DNA from: Streptomyces avermitilis MA-4680 = NBRC 14893
Lineage (GTDB): Bacteria > Actinomycetota > Actinomycetes > Streptomycetales > Streptomycetaceae
NCBI RefSeq assembly: GCF_000009765.2
Contig: NC_003155.5
Span: forward strand, 8,494,001-8,558,000
DNA length: 64,000 bases
Direction of reading: 5' to 3'
Positions 17,099 to 25,322 of the stretch are shown piece after piece. The notes under the pieces were generated by a model. That model made no database searches. It was not told the DNA's origin and saw only the letters and a list, made by a program, of their open reading frames with translations. Made by a program: the position numbers and the translations under genes. Position 1 is the first letter of the stretch, and the number at the start of each line of letters is the position of its first letter.

Positions 17099-18118
17099 AT
17101 GGACCGCACGTTTTACCCCCGCTCCCGCAGGATCGCCCCGCTCGTCGCGGCGGCAGCCGCCTCCGCGCTGCTCGTCGCGGGCTGCTCCAGCGGCTCCGGC
17201 GGCAAGAAGGCCGAGGAGGGCGGGAGCGGCGCCTCCGCCGGCAAGGCCAACACGCCCCGTATGACGGTCGCGTTGGTCACCCACCAGGCGCCCGGCGACA
17301 CGTTCTGGGACATCGTCCGCAAGGGCGCCCAGGCGGCCGCCGCCAAGGACAACATCAAGCTGGTCTACTCGGCCGACCCGAACGCGGGCAACCAGGCCAA
17401 CCTGGTCCAGAACGCGATCGACCAGAAGGTCGACGGCATCGCGATCACCCTGGCCAAGCCGGACGCCATGAAGAGCGTCGCGGCAAAGGCGGAGAAGTCC
17501 GGCATACCCGTGGTCGGGCTCAACTCGGGGTTGAGTGACTGGAAGTCGCTGGGCCTGATGGAGTTCTTCGGGCAGGACGAGGGTGTGGCGGGCGAGGCCT
17601 TCGGCAAGAAGCTGAACGAGGTCGGCGCCAAGAAGGCCGTCTGTGTGGTCCAGGAGCAGGGCAACGTCGGGCTCACCCAGCGCTGCGCCGGCGTGAAGAA
17701 GACGTTCAAGGGCACGACGGTGAACCTGTATGTCAACGGCACCGACATGCCGTCGGTGAAGTCGACGATCACCGCCAAGCTCAAGCAGGACAGTTCCATC
17801 GACTACGTGGTCGCGCTCGGTGCCCCGTACGCCCTGACCGCGGTGCAGTCGGTGAGCGACGCGGGCAGCAAGGCCAAGATCGCCACCTTCGACCTCAACA
17901 AGGAACTGACCAGCGCCATCAAGAAGGGCGACATCCAGTTCGCGGTCGACCAGCAGCCGTACCTTCAGGGCTACTTGGCGGTCGACTCCCTGTGGCTCTA
18001 CAAGAACAACGGCAATTACAGCGGCGGTGGTGAGCAGCCGGTGCTGACCGGCCCTGCCTTCGTCGACAAGACCAACGTCGAGACGGTCGCCGAGTTCGCC
18101 GCGAAGGGCACTCGGTGA
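17099..18118 (+). CDS. Sugar ABC transporter substrate-binding lipoprotein (probable inositol)
   Basis: 339 residues. The signal peptide has a lipobox ending LLVAGCSSGSGG (cysteine near 31), followed by a disordered linker and a periplasmic-binding-protein type 1 fold like ribose-binding proteins: VALVTHQAPGDTFWDIVRKGAQAAA, DAMKSVAAKAEKSGIPVVGLNSG, FFGQDEGVAGEAFGKKL and FAVDQQPYLQGYLAVDSLWLY. It binds the sugar or cyclitol outside the membrane. It heads the plus-strand operon opposite iolC, so myo-inositol is the most likely ligand. Confidence 0.9.
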   Translation: MDRTFYPRSRRIAPLVAAAAASALLVAGCSSGSGGKKAEEGGSGASAGKANTPRMTVALVTHQAPGDTFWDIVRKGAQAAAAKDNIKLVYSADPNAGNQANLVQNAIDQKVDGIAITLAKPDAMKSVAAKAEKSGIPVVGLNSGLSDWKSLGLMEFFGQDEGVAGEAFGKKLNEVGAKKAVCVVQEQGNVGLTQRCAGVKKTFKGTTVNLYVNGTDMPSVKSTITAKLKQDSSIDYVVALGAPYALTAVQSVSDAGSKAKIATFDLNKELTSAIKKGDIQFAVDQQPYLQGYLAVDSLWLYKNNGNYSGGGEQPVLTGPAFVDKTNVETVAEFAAKGTR

Positions 18119-18123
18119 TCTGA

Positions 18124-19197
18124 ATGACTCAAGCAACGGCACCGGCGACGAGTCCCTCGTCGCCGGCCTCGCCGGCCGCCCCCAAGGACGGCCGTACCGG
18201 CGAACGCTCGTTGGGGCGGCGGCTGCTGGCCCGCCCCGAGGTCGGCGCGCTGATCGCCGCCGTCGGTGTGTACGTGTTCTTCTTCGCGGTGGCCCCCTCC
18301 TTCCGCGACGCGAGCGCCCTGTCCACCGTGCTCTACCAGGCGTCGGTGATGGGCATCATGGCGCTGCCGGTGGCCCTGCTGATGATCGGCGGCGAGTTCG
18401 ACCTGTCGGCGGGTGTCGCCGTGACGACCTCGGCGCTCACCGCCGCCATCCTGAGCTTCCAGCTGACGATGAACGTGTGGACCGGCGTCTTCGTCGCGCT
18501 CCTCGTGTCCCTCGCCGTCGGCGCGTTCAACGGCTGGCTGCTGATCAAGACCGGCCTGCCCAGCTTCCTGGTCACGCTGGGCTCGTTCCTGGTCCTCCAG
18601 GGCGCCAACCTGGCGGTCACCAAGATCTTCACCGACAACGTCGCGAGCGACTCGATCGCCGACATGGACGGCTTCGAGCAGGCCAAGAAGGTCTTCGCCT
18701 CCGAGTTCGACATCGGGGGAGTGAGCTTCAAGATCACCATTGTCTACTGGCTGGTGTTCGCCGCCGCCGCCACCTGGCTGCTGCTGCGCACCAAGTTCGG
18801 CAACTGGATCTTCGCGGTCGGCGGCAACAAGGACAGCGCCCGCGCGGTCGGCGTCCCGGTCGGCCTCACCAAGATCGCGCTCTTCATGGGCGTCGGTGCC
18901 GGCGCCTGGTTCGTCGGCATGCACCTGCTGTTCTCGTTCAACACCGTGCAGTCCGGCGAGGGCGTGGGCAACGAGTTCCTGTACATCATCGCCGCGGTCA
19001 TCGGCGGCTGTCTGCTCACCGGCGGCTACGGCTCCGCGATCGGCCCGGTCATCGGCGCCTTCATCTTCGGGATGGTGTCCCAGGGCATCGTCTACGCCAA
19101 CTGGAACCCCGACTGGTTCAAGGCCTTCCTGGGAGCGATGCTCCTCGTCGCCGCCCTCGTCAATCTGTGGGTCCGCCGCCAGGCGACCCGGAGGTGA
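18124..19197 (+). CDS. ABC transporter permease (probable inositol)
   Basis: 357 residues, a BPD_transp_2-type permease like RbsC with about ten membrane segments (for example GALIAAVGVYVFFFAVAPSF, IMALPVALLMIGGEFDLSAG, WTGVFVALLVSLAVGAFNGW). The family signature region GEFDLSAGVAV and the C-terminal IIAAVIGGCLLTGGYGSAIGPVIGAF are present. It begins six bases after the binding-protein stop and forms the membrane channel of the importer. Confidence 0.92.
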   Translation: MTQATAPATSPSSPASPAAPKDGRTGERSLGRRLLARPEVGALIAAVGVYVFFFAVAPSFRDASALSTVLYQASVMGIMALPVALLMIGGEFDLSAGVAVTTSALTAAILSFQLTMNVWTGVFVALLVSLAVGAFNGWLLIKTGLPSFLVTLGSFLVLQGANLAVTKIFTDNVASDSIADMDGFEQAKKVFASEFDIGGVSFKITIVYWLVFAAAATWLLLRTKFGNWIFAVGGNKDSARAVGVPVGLTKIALFMGVGAGAWFVGMHLLFSFNTVQSGEGVGNEFLYIIAAVIGGCLLTGGYGSAIGPVIGAFIFGMVSQGIVYANWNPDWFKAFLGAMLLVAALVNLWVRRQATRR

Positions 19198-19206
19198 TCT
19201 GATCCC

Positions 19207-20118
19207 ATGACAACCAACGGAACCCCGCCCGACGGAACCCCCGTCGAGGAGACCGGGCCCGCGGACGCCGAGCCGATCGTGGAACTGCGCGGCGCAGGCA
19301 AGTCGTACGGCAACATCCGCGCCCTGCACGGCGTTGACCTGAGCGTCCGCCCGGGCCGGGTGACCTGCGTCCTGGGTGACAACGGCGCGGGCAAGTCCAC
19401 CCTCATCAAGATCATCTCAGGGCTGCACCAGCACACCGAGGGCGAGTTCCTCGTCGACGGCGCACCGGTGCACTTCAACACCCCCCGCGAAGCCCTCGAC
19501 CGCGGCATCGCCACCGTCTACCAGGACCTCGCCACGGTGCCGCTGATGCCGGTGTGGCGGAACTTCTTCCTGGGCTCCGAGCTGACCCGCGGCCCCTGGC
19601 CCGTGCGCCGCCTCGACATCGCCCGCATGAAGCGGACCGCCGACGACGAACTGCGCAACATGGGCATCGTCCTCGACGACCTGGACCAGCCCATCGGCAC
19701 CCTCTCCGGCGGCCAGCGCCAGTCCGTGGCCATCGCGCGCGCCGTCCACTTCGGCGCCCGCGTCCTCATCCTCGACGAGCCCACCGCCGCCCTCGGCGTC
19801 AAGCAGTCCGGAGTCGTACTGAAGTACATCGCCGCCGCCCGCGACCGCGGTCTCGGCGTCATCTTCATCACCCACAACCCCCACCACGCCTATATGGTCG
19901 GCGACCACTTCAGCGTGCTGCGCCTCGGCACCATGGAACTCAACGCCGCCCGCAGCGAGGTCAGCCTCGAGGAGCTGACCAACCACATGGCCGGCGGTGC
20001 CGAACTGGCCGCGCTCAAGCACGAGTTGGCGCAGGTCCGCGGCGTCGACGTCGAGGGGCTGCCGGATGCGGACGACCTCCAGGCACCGGTGGCGGCCGCT
20101 TCCGAAGGGACTTCCTGA
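19207..20118 (+). CDS. ABC transporter ATP-binding protein (probable inositol)
   Basis: 303 residues with a single ABC domain: Walker A LGDNGAGKSTLIKI (about 57-70), signature LSGGQRQSVAIARAVHFGA (about 165-185), Walker B VLILDEPTAALGVKQSG and the switch histidine in FITHNPHHAYMVGD. Ribose-type importers often use a double-length ATPase; this one is single-domain and should act as a homodimer. It follows the permease by nine bases. Confidence 0.93.
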   Translation: MTTNGTPPDGTPVEETGPADAEPIVELRGAGKSYGNIRALHGVDLSVRPGRVTCVLGDNGAGKSTLIKIISGLHQHTEGEFLVDGAPVHFNTPREALDRGIATVYQDLATVPLMPVWRNFFLGSELTRGPWPVRRLDIARMKRTADDELRNMGIVLDDLDQPIGTLSGGQRQSVAIARAVHFGARVLILDEPTAALGVKQSGVVLKYIAAARDRGLGVIFITHNPHHAYMVGDHFSVLRLGTMELNAARSEVSLEELTNHMAGGAELAALKHELAQVRGVDVEGLPDADDLQAPVAAASEGTS

Positions 20119-20119
20119 C

Positions 20120-21022
20120 ATGACCCCTGCCCTGGACCGCATCCGGGTCGGATCGGCCCCGGACTCCTGGGGTGTCTGGTTCCCGGACGACCCCCAGCAG
20201 GTCCCCTGGCAGCGCTTCCTCGACGAGGTCGCCGAGGCGGGCTACCAGTGGATCGAGCTGGGCCCGTACGGCTATCTGCCGACCGACCCCGCCCGCCTCA
20301 CCGACGAGGTGGCCCGGCGCAACCTCCAGGTGTCGGCCGGCACGGTCTTCACCTCGCTGCACCGGGGACCGTCCGTGTGGGACGCCACCTGGGAGCACGT
20401 CGGGCAGGTCGCCGCGCTCACCCGGGCGATGGGCGCACGGCACCTCGTGGTGATCCCGTCCTTCTGGCGCGACGACAAGACCGCCGAGATCATCGAGCCG
20501 CCGGAGCTCACGGGCGAGCAGTGGGCCCATCTCGCCAAGGGCATGGAGCGGCTCGGGCACGAGGTCAAGGAGACCTACGGCCTCGACATCGTCGTCCACC
20601 CGCACGCCGACACGCACATCGACACCGAGGCCCATGTCGAGCGCTTCCTCGACTCGACCGACTCCGGACTGGTCAACCTGTGCCTGGACACCGGGCACTA
20701 CGCCTACTGCGGCGGCGACAGCGTCAAGCTCATCGAGACCTACGGCGAGCGCATCGGCTATCTGCACCTCAAGCAGGTCGACCCCGACATCCTCGCCGAG
20801 GTGCGCGCGGGCGAGGTCCCGTTCGGGCCCGCCGTGCAGCGCGGGGTGATGTGTGAACCGCCGTCCGGCGTACCCGAGTTGGCGCCGGTCCTGACGGCGG
20901 CGCAGCGCCTCGGGGTGGAGCTGTTCGCCATCGTCGAGCAGGACATGTACCCCTGCCCGCCGGACCAGCCCCTGCCGATCGCCCGGCGCACCCGCACGTT
21001 CCTCCGCTCCTGCGGAGCCTGA
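20120..21022 (+). CDS. Sugar-phosphate isomerase/epimerase-type TIM barrel (IolE/IolI/IolH-like)
   Basis: 300 residues of the xylose-isomerase-like TIM-barrel family: VGSAPDSWGVWFPDD at the N-terminus, EAGYQWIELGPYGYLP, IVVHPHADTHIDTEAHVERFL, NLCLDTGHYAYCGGD and YLHLKQVDPDILAEVR, which hold the usual metal-binding Glu/His/Asp positions. In iol clusters this fold serves as inosose dehydratase (IolE) or inosose isomerase (IolI); sequence alone does not decide. The ATG at 20120 lies one base after the ATPase stop and has GAAGGGA upstream. It is the last gene of the importer operon. Confidence 0.87.
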   Translation: MTPALDRIRVGSAPDSWGVWFPDDPQQVPWQRFLDEVAEAGYQWIELGPYGYLPTDPARLTDEVARRNLQVSAGTVFTSLHRGPSVWDATWEHVGQVAALTRAMGARHLVVIPSFWRDDKTAEIIEPPELTGEQWAHLAKGMERLGHEVKETYGLDIVVHPHADTHIDTEAHVERFLDSTDSGLVNLCLDTGHYAYCGGDSVKLIETYGERIGYLHLKQVDPDILAEVRAGEVPFGPAVQRGVMCEPPSGVPELAPVLTAAQRLGVELFAIVEQDMYPCPPDQPLPIARRTRTFLRSCGA

Positions 21023-21117
21023 ACCCCCCGAAGGGACCACGCCCACCCACGCCTGGATCTCGCGGTCGTGGGCGTGCCTGCCGCCTGCCGCCTGGCGGGG
21101 CGGGCGGGCCCGAGAGC

Positions 21118-21189
21118 CGACGGAGCCGTCGTCGCGCGAGGATTTCACGCCGGTCTTCCGGCCTCCTCGCGTCGACGACGGCTCCGTCG
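21118..21189. terminator. Long bidirectional hairpin terminator
   Basis: A 25-base left arm (21118-21142) pairs with 21164-21189 with one bulged base, around a 21-base loop that itself holds GCCGG/CCGGC. The shorter pair CACGCCCAC/GTGGGCGTG lies just upstream (near 21039-21076). The structure separates the converging TIM-barrel gene and the Gfo/Idh/MocA gene. Confidence 0.85.
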
Positions 21190-21250
21190 TGTTGCCGCGT
21201 GGTCCGCACCAGGGCGCGCGGTGTCGGCTCCGCGCCCGGGCACCCGACCG

Positions 21251-22435
21251 TCAGGGCGTCGGCACGTCCACCCAGGCGCGGCTCTCCGCGGACGCGGCCA
21301 TGGCCTCCAGCACCGCGGCACTGTGCACGGCGTCCGGCAGCGTGGCCCCGTACGGTGTCTCCTCCGCGATCGAGCGCAGGAAGCGGTACGCCTCGATGAC
21401 CTTCAGGTCGTCGTAGCCCATGCTGGTCGCCGCTCCGGGCTGGAACGCGCCGTACTCGCCATGGCCCGGGCCGACGTGGACGGTGGTGAGGGGCTGGTCC
21501 TGGTAGGAGGTGCCGCGGCTGACGCCCAGCTCGTTCATACGGCGGAAGTCCCAGAAGACCGCGCCCCTGGTGCCGTGCACCTCGAAGCCGTAGTTGTTCT
21601 GCTCGCCGACCGAGACGCGGCACGCCTCCAGGACACCGCGGGCGCCGGAGGCGAAGCGCAGCAGACAGGAGACGTAGTCCTCGTTCTCCACCGGACCAGG
21701 CTCGCCCCCCGTGGCGAGGGTGTGGCCGGCGGTCGCCCCCGTGGGGCGGGCCCGCTCGGGTACGAAGACCGCGGTGTCGGCGGTGAGCGACGCGATGTCG
21801 CCGAGCAGGAACCGGGCCAGGTCGACTCCGTGCGAGGCGAGGTCGCCGAGCACGCCGCTGCCGCCGCGCTCGCGCTCGTAGCGCCAGGTCAGGGCGCCAT
21901 GGGGGTGGGCGGCGTAGTCGCTGAAGAGCCGGATGCGGACATGGGTGACCGTGCCGATCTCGCCGGAGGCGATGAGCTCGCGGGCGGTCTCGACGGCAGG
22001 TGCGTTGCGGTAGTTGAAGCCGACCGTGCCCTGGACGCCGGCCTTGGTCACCGCGTCCGACACCGCGCGGGCGTCCTCCAGCGTGAGACCCACCGGCTTC
22101 TCGATCCAGATGTGCTTGCCCGCCTCCGCCATCGCGACGCCGATCTCGCGGTGCAGGAAGTTCGGCGCGGTGATGCTCACCGCGTGCACCCGCGGATCCG
22201 CGGCCACCTCGCGCCAGTCCCGGGCGGTACGCGCGAACCCGAACTGCGCGGCGGCCTCCTCGGCCCGGCCCGGCACCTCCTCGGCGACCGTCACCAGCTC
22301 CGGGCGCACGGCCAGCTGCGGGAAATGGTGCAGCACCCGGGCGTACGCCTGGGTGTGCACGCGCCCCATCCAGCCGAAACCGACGACCGCGACGCCGAGG
22401 GGACGGCGTGCGGCTCCACTGCCCTCGTTCTCCAT
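21251..22435 (-). CDS. Gfo/Idh/MocA-family dehydrogenase (inositol-2-dehydrogenase-like)
   Basis: 394 residues. The N-terminal Rossmann fold GVAVVGFGWMGRVHTQAYARV (about 13-33) and the family motif GKHIWIEKPVGLTLEDA (about 100-117, catalytic lysine in EKP) are clear; the C-terminal alpha/beta domain has GGSGVLGDLASHGVDLARFLLG. Members oxidise inositol, scyllo-inositol or related sugars with NAD. Adjacency to the iol genes makes an IolG/IolX/IolW-type role likely. Start: ATG at 22435 with GAAGGTGG upstream. Its promoter region holds a perfect LacI-type palindrome next to the start, so the divergent LacI protein probably controls it. Confidence 0.9.
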   Translation of the reverse strand: MENEGSGAARRPLGVAVVGFGWMGRVHTQAYARVLHHFPQLAVRPELVTVAEEVPGRAEEAAAQFGFARTARDWREVAADPRVHAVSITAPNFLHREIGVAMAEAGKHIWIEKPVGLTLEDARAVSDAVTKAGVQGTVGFNYRNAPAVETARELIASGEIGTVTHVRIRLFSDYAAHPHGALTWRYERERGGSGVLGDLASHGVDLARFLLGDIASLTADTAVFVPERARPTGATAGHTLATGGEPGPVENEDYVSCLLRFASGARGVLEACRVSVGEQNNYGFEVHGTRGAVFWDFRRMNELGVSRGTSYQDQPLTTVHVGPGHGEYGAFQPGAATSMGYDDLKVIEAYRFLRSIAEETPYGATLPDAVHSAAVLEAMAASAESRAWVDVPTP

Positions 22436-22446
22436 GAGCCACCTTC

Positions 22447-22462
22447 TTTGGACCGGTCCAAA
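22447..22462. promoter_or_regulatory. LacI-family operator (perfect palindrome) near the Gfo/Idh/MocA start
   Basis: TTTGGACCGGTCCAAA is a perfect 16-bp palindrome with the central CG typical of LacI/GalR operators. It lies 11 bases before the dehydrogenase start codon. A second related site is at 22564-22575. Confidence 0.75.
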
Positions 22463-22508
22463 ATCGCTCAGCCCACCCTGTGTGGACGGAAGAGGCAGTG
22501 TCAACACC

Positions 22509-22523
22509 TTTGACAGCGTCAAA
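22509..22523. promoter_or_regulatory. Palindrome overlapping the -35 box of lacI
   Basis: TTTGACAGCGTCAAA is a 6-bp inverted repeat with a 3-bp centre. It includes the TTGACA at 22510-22515 that suits a rightward promoter (GAAAGT at 22534-22539, 18-bp spacing). TGTCAA at 22499-22504 gives a leftward TTGACA box. Confidence 0.5.
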
Positions 22524-22563
22524 TTCACTCTGCGAAAGTGCGAGTCTCTGTCGAGACGCGATG

Positions 22564-22575
22564 TGGAACGGTCCA
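22564..22575. promoter_or_regulatory. Second LacI-type operator at the lacI start
   Basis: TGGAACGGTCCA matches the core of the palindrome at 22447 with one changed half-position. It ends five bases before the lacI ATG, over the place where a ribosome-binding site would be, which points to autoregulation. Confidence 0.6.
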
Positions 22576-22579
22576 AGAG

Positions 22580-23596
22580 ATGTCCGAGGCGCAGTCCGAA
22601 GGCCGGCCGACGATCCGTACGGTCGCCGAGCGCGCCGGCGTGTCCAAGTCTCTGGTCTCCCTGGTGCTGCGCGGCTCCGAGCAGGTGCGGCCCGAGAAGC
22701 GGGAGGCCGTGCTGCGGGCCATGGCGGAGCTCGGCTACCGGCCGAACGCCGCGGCTCGCAGCCTCAGCGAGCAGCGCACCCGCACGGTCGGTGTCCTCCT
22801 CAACGACCTGCGCAACCCCTGGTTCGTCGACCTGCTGGACGGCCTGAACTCACTGCTGCACGACAACGGCCTGCACATGATCCTGGCCGACGGGCGCCTC
22901 AACCGCCGTATCGGCCAGGACCTCACCCGCCCGTTCCTGGACCTCCAGGTCGACGGACTGATAGCCGTCGGCACCCTGCCCGACCCGGCCGCGCTCGGCA
23001 CGGCTGCCGCGCGGATCCCGGTGGTCGTCGCGGGCACCCGCGAACCCGTGCTCCCCGGCGTCGACGTGGTCGCGAACGACGACGAGCACGGGGCGCGGCT
23101 GGCCACCGAGCACCTCATCGGACTCGGCCACCGCGCCATCGCGCACATCGCGGGCTACGGCGCCGTCGGCGACCTGCGCCGACGCAGCTTCGAGGCCACG
23201 ATGCACGCACACGGGCTGGCCGACGACGCGCTCGTGGAGCCCAGCGACATGACCGAGGAGGGCGGCTACCGCGCCACCGTGCGGCTGCTCAGCGGCCCCC
23301 GGCGCCCCACCGCGGTCTTCGCCGTCAACGACATCGCCTCCGTCGGCGCGCTCTCGGCCGCCGACGAACTCGGCCTGCGGGTACCGCGCGACCTGTCCGT
23401 GGTCGGATACGACAACACCAGCATCTCCCGGCTGCGGCACCTGTGGCTCACCACCGTCGACACCGCCAGCCACGACGTCGGCAGACGCGCCGCCCGCTGC
23501 CTCCTGGACCGCTTCACCGACCCCGGCCGCCCCGCCGGGGTACACCTGTCGACGCCGACCCTGGAGATCCGCCGCACCACGGCGGCGCCGAGTTGA
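22580..23596 (+). CDS. LacI-family transcriptional regulator
   Basis: 338 residues. The N-terminal HTH (PTIRTVAERAGVSKSLVSLVLRG, about 9-31) and hinge helix region NAAARSLSEQRTRTVGVLLND are followed by a periplasmic-binding-type ligand domain (NPWFVDLLDGLNSLLHDNG, VANDDEHGARLATEHLIGLGHRAIAHI, AVFAVNDIASVGALSAADELGLRVP). It is divergent from the Gfo/Idh/MocA gene and shares two operators with it. The ligand is probably a cyclitol or sugar linked to that enzyme. Start: ATG at 22580; the ATG at 22538 would add 14 residues not typical of the family. Confidence 0.92.
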   Translation: MSEAQSEGRPTIRTVAERAGVSKSLVSLVLRGSEQVRPEKREAVLRAMAELGYRPNAAARSLSEQRTRTVGVLLNDLRNPWFVDLLDGLNSLLHDNGLHMILADGRLNRRIGQDLTRPFLDLQVDGLIAVGTLPDPAALGTAAARIPVVVAGTREPVLPGVDVVANDDEHGARLATEHLIGLGHRAIAHIAGYGAVGDLRRRSFEATMHAHGLADDALVEPSDMTEEGGYRATVRLLSGPRRPTAVFAVNDIASVGALSAADELGLRVPRDLSVVGYDNTSISRLRHLWLTTVDTASHDVGRRAARCLLDRFTDPGRPAGVHLSTPTLEIRRTTAAPS

Positions 23597-23699
23597 GCTG
23601 CTGACGGGCATCGGGGCCGCGATCGACGCGCTGGGGGGCGGCTTCACGATGCGCTACGCCGCGTTGGCGGTCACCGCGGCGCGAACCGGTGCTGTCTGA
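23594..23699 (+). pseudogene. Fragment of a SAM-dependent methyltransferase C-terminus
   Basis: Directly after lacI, in another frame, an open stretch reads LTGIGAAIDALGGGFTMRY followed by AALAVTAARTG and a stop at 23697-23699. The pattern IDALGG-FTMRY-VTAAR is the usual last strand region of small class I SAM methyltransferases. No start, SAM-binding motif or upstream part exists, so this is a remnant of about 34 residues. The identification rests on my memory of the family only. Confidence 0.4.
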
Positions 23700-23906
23700 C
23701 CTGGTCGGCATGGTCTGTCCGCGGCCGAAGGGCGGCGGGTTGCGGTCGCGTACGGCGCCGCTGCGGACCGTGACTCCCCGCGGACAATGTGCCACGGTGA
23801 GCGGAGCGGCTGTTCCCGTGGCACGGTGCGCCTGACCGCCCCATCGCCGGGTCCGGCCGGGAAGATGAAATACTGATGTCACAGGACAAGGTCTGGGGGT
23901 GGAAGC
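23700..23906. other. Intergenic region before the STAS gene
   Basis: No gene is seen. The stretch AAGATGAAATACTGATG near 23860-23880 is AT-richer than its surroundings and may hold the promoter of the STAS-MEDS pair. Confidence 0.35.
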
Positions 23907-24266
23907 GTGGAGAGCCCACGCCACAGGGATCAGCCCTGCGGTCAGGCGCAGCACACCGCGGCTGACCTCGAGGTTTCTCCCCTGTCCGACCGGCCGGGTG
24001 TGCGGGCCGCCGGGGAAGTCACCCTGACCACGCTCACGGAGTGGGAGCGGGCCCTGGACCAACTGGTCCGGCGGCGTGAGGACGCGCTCTACGTAGAGCT
24101 CTCAGCGGTCACCTTCATCGATGTGGCTGGTGCGTCGGCCCTGGCGCTGGCAGCCCAGCGGCTCCCCGCCGGCCAGCACATCCATCTGGACCGGCCACCC
24201 TTCGGACTGCGGCGCATGTTCGAAATGTTCTGGCCTGACCTGCTGACGATTGAGATGGTGGCGTGA
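23907..24266 (+). CDS. STAS-domain protein (anti-sigma factor antagonist-like)
   Basis: 119 residues, starting at a GTG (23907) with GGAAG just upstream. The STAS fold is visible from VRAAGEVTLTTLTEWERALDQL to YVELSAVTFIDVAGASALALAAQRLP; the phosphorylatable serine position of SpoIIAA-type antagonists (normally DSSG-like) here reads DVAGAS, so phospho-control is uncertain. The C-terminal part HLDRPPFGLRRMFEMF is as in actinobacterial STAS proteins paired with MEDS/ATPase proteins. Its stop overlaps the next start (TGATG), so they are translated together and probably interact. Confidence 0.82.
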   Translation: MESPRHRDQPCGQAQHTAADLEVSPLSDRPGVRAAGEVTLTTLTEWERALDQLVRRREDALYVELSAVTFIDVAGASALALAAQRLPAGQHIHLDRPPFGLRRMFEMFWPDLLTIEMVA

Positions 24267-25195
24267 TGAGTACGGCCGCCCCTGCCGACCCGTTTGTGCA
24301 CCCGGCCCTGTTCTACCGAGGCGATCGGCAGTACGTGGCGGGAACGGTTCCGTTCGTCCTGGACGGTCTGTCCGCCGGTGAGCCGGTGGCAGTGGCCGTT
24401 CCGGGCCCCCAGCTCAAGCTGATGAAGACGGAACTGGGCGCGGACGCCGATCAGGTGCACTTCCTCGACATGACCCAGGCCGGCCGGAACCCGGGCCGGA
24501 TCATCCCCGGAGTCCTGCGGGCCTTCGCCGATGCCCGGTCCACGGCACGGGTACGGATCATCGGTGAGCCCATCTGGCCGGGCCGCACCTCCGCGGAATA
24601 CCCGGCCTGCGTCCAGCACGAGGCGTTGATCAACGCTGCCTTCCGCGGCCGGGAGGTGACCATCCTCTGTCCCTACGACGCGGATGGGCTGGACGAGAAG
24701 GTGCTCGCCGACGCCTACGCCACGCATCCCCTGGTGATCGACGAAGGCCGTGAGCTGGCCAGCGCCGCATACAGCCCCGACACCGTCGTCGCCCGCTACA
24801 ACGAGCCACTGGCGCCCCCGCCCGCGGCCGTGGCAGCCGCCTTCACCGTCGAAGAGCTTTCCGCCGTTCGGCATTTCATGGTCCGGCAGGCCGAAGACCT
24901 GGGCCTGTCCGGCGTCAGGCTGCAGGACCTGGCCTTGCTGGTCGCCGAGTTGACGACCAACAGCGCGGTGCATGGCGGCGGTTCAGGAACGGCACGGATA
25001 TGGACCGAGGGGGACCAGGTGGTGTGCGAGGTCCAGGACGGTGGACGACTCGTGGATCCGCTGGCCGGCCGGCGCCCCGCGGAGCGTGGTCAGATCGGTG
25101 GACGTGGACTGCTGCTGGTTCACCAGCTGTCCGACCTCGTACGTATGCACACGAGCGAGAGCGGCACCACTGTCCGCTGTTATCTGAGCCGCTAG
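24266..25195 (+). CDS. MEDS-domain sensor with HATPase_c (anti-sigma/kinase-like)
   Basis: 309 residues. The N-terminal half (about 10-175) is a MEDS (DcmR-type) sensory domain: HPALFYRGDRQYVAGTVPFV, EPVAVAVPGP, IIGEPIWPGRTSAEYPACVQHEALIN and VTILCPYDADGL. The C-terminal half is a GHKL ATPase (about 200-305) with the N-box VAELTTNSAVHGGGSG and G-box GGRGLLLVHQLSDLV. In streptomycetes this combination acts like RsbW kinases that bind sigma factors or antagonists; the partner is the STAS protein before it. I place the start at the ATG 24266 rather than the GTG 24263. Confidence 0.85.
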   Translation: MSTAAPADPFVHPALFYRGDRQYVAGTVPFVLDGLSAGEPVAVAVPGPQLKLMKTELGADADQVHFLDMTQAGRNPGRIIPGVLRAFADARSTARVRIIGEPIWPGRTSAEYPACVQHEALINAAFRGREVTILCPYDADGLDEKVLADAYATHPLVIDEGRELASAAYSPDTVVARYNEPLAPPPAAVAAAFTVEELSAVRHFMVRQAEDLGLSGVRLQDLALLVAELTTNSAVHGGGSGTARIWTEGDQVVCEVQDGGRLVDPLAGRRPAERGQIGGRGLLLVHQLSDLVRMHTSESGTTVRCYLSR

Positions 25196-25322
25196 CTCAG
25201 GCGGGCACCGCGCGGACCTCGGGGAAGCCGGGGCCGCGCGCGGGGGGTCGGCTTCCGGGTGGCCGTCGGTCATCTCGGCGACGGCCCGGCCGATCGGCAG
25301 GGCATGACGGTCGTCCCGTCCG

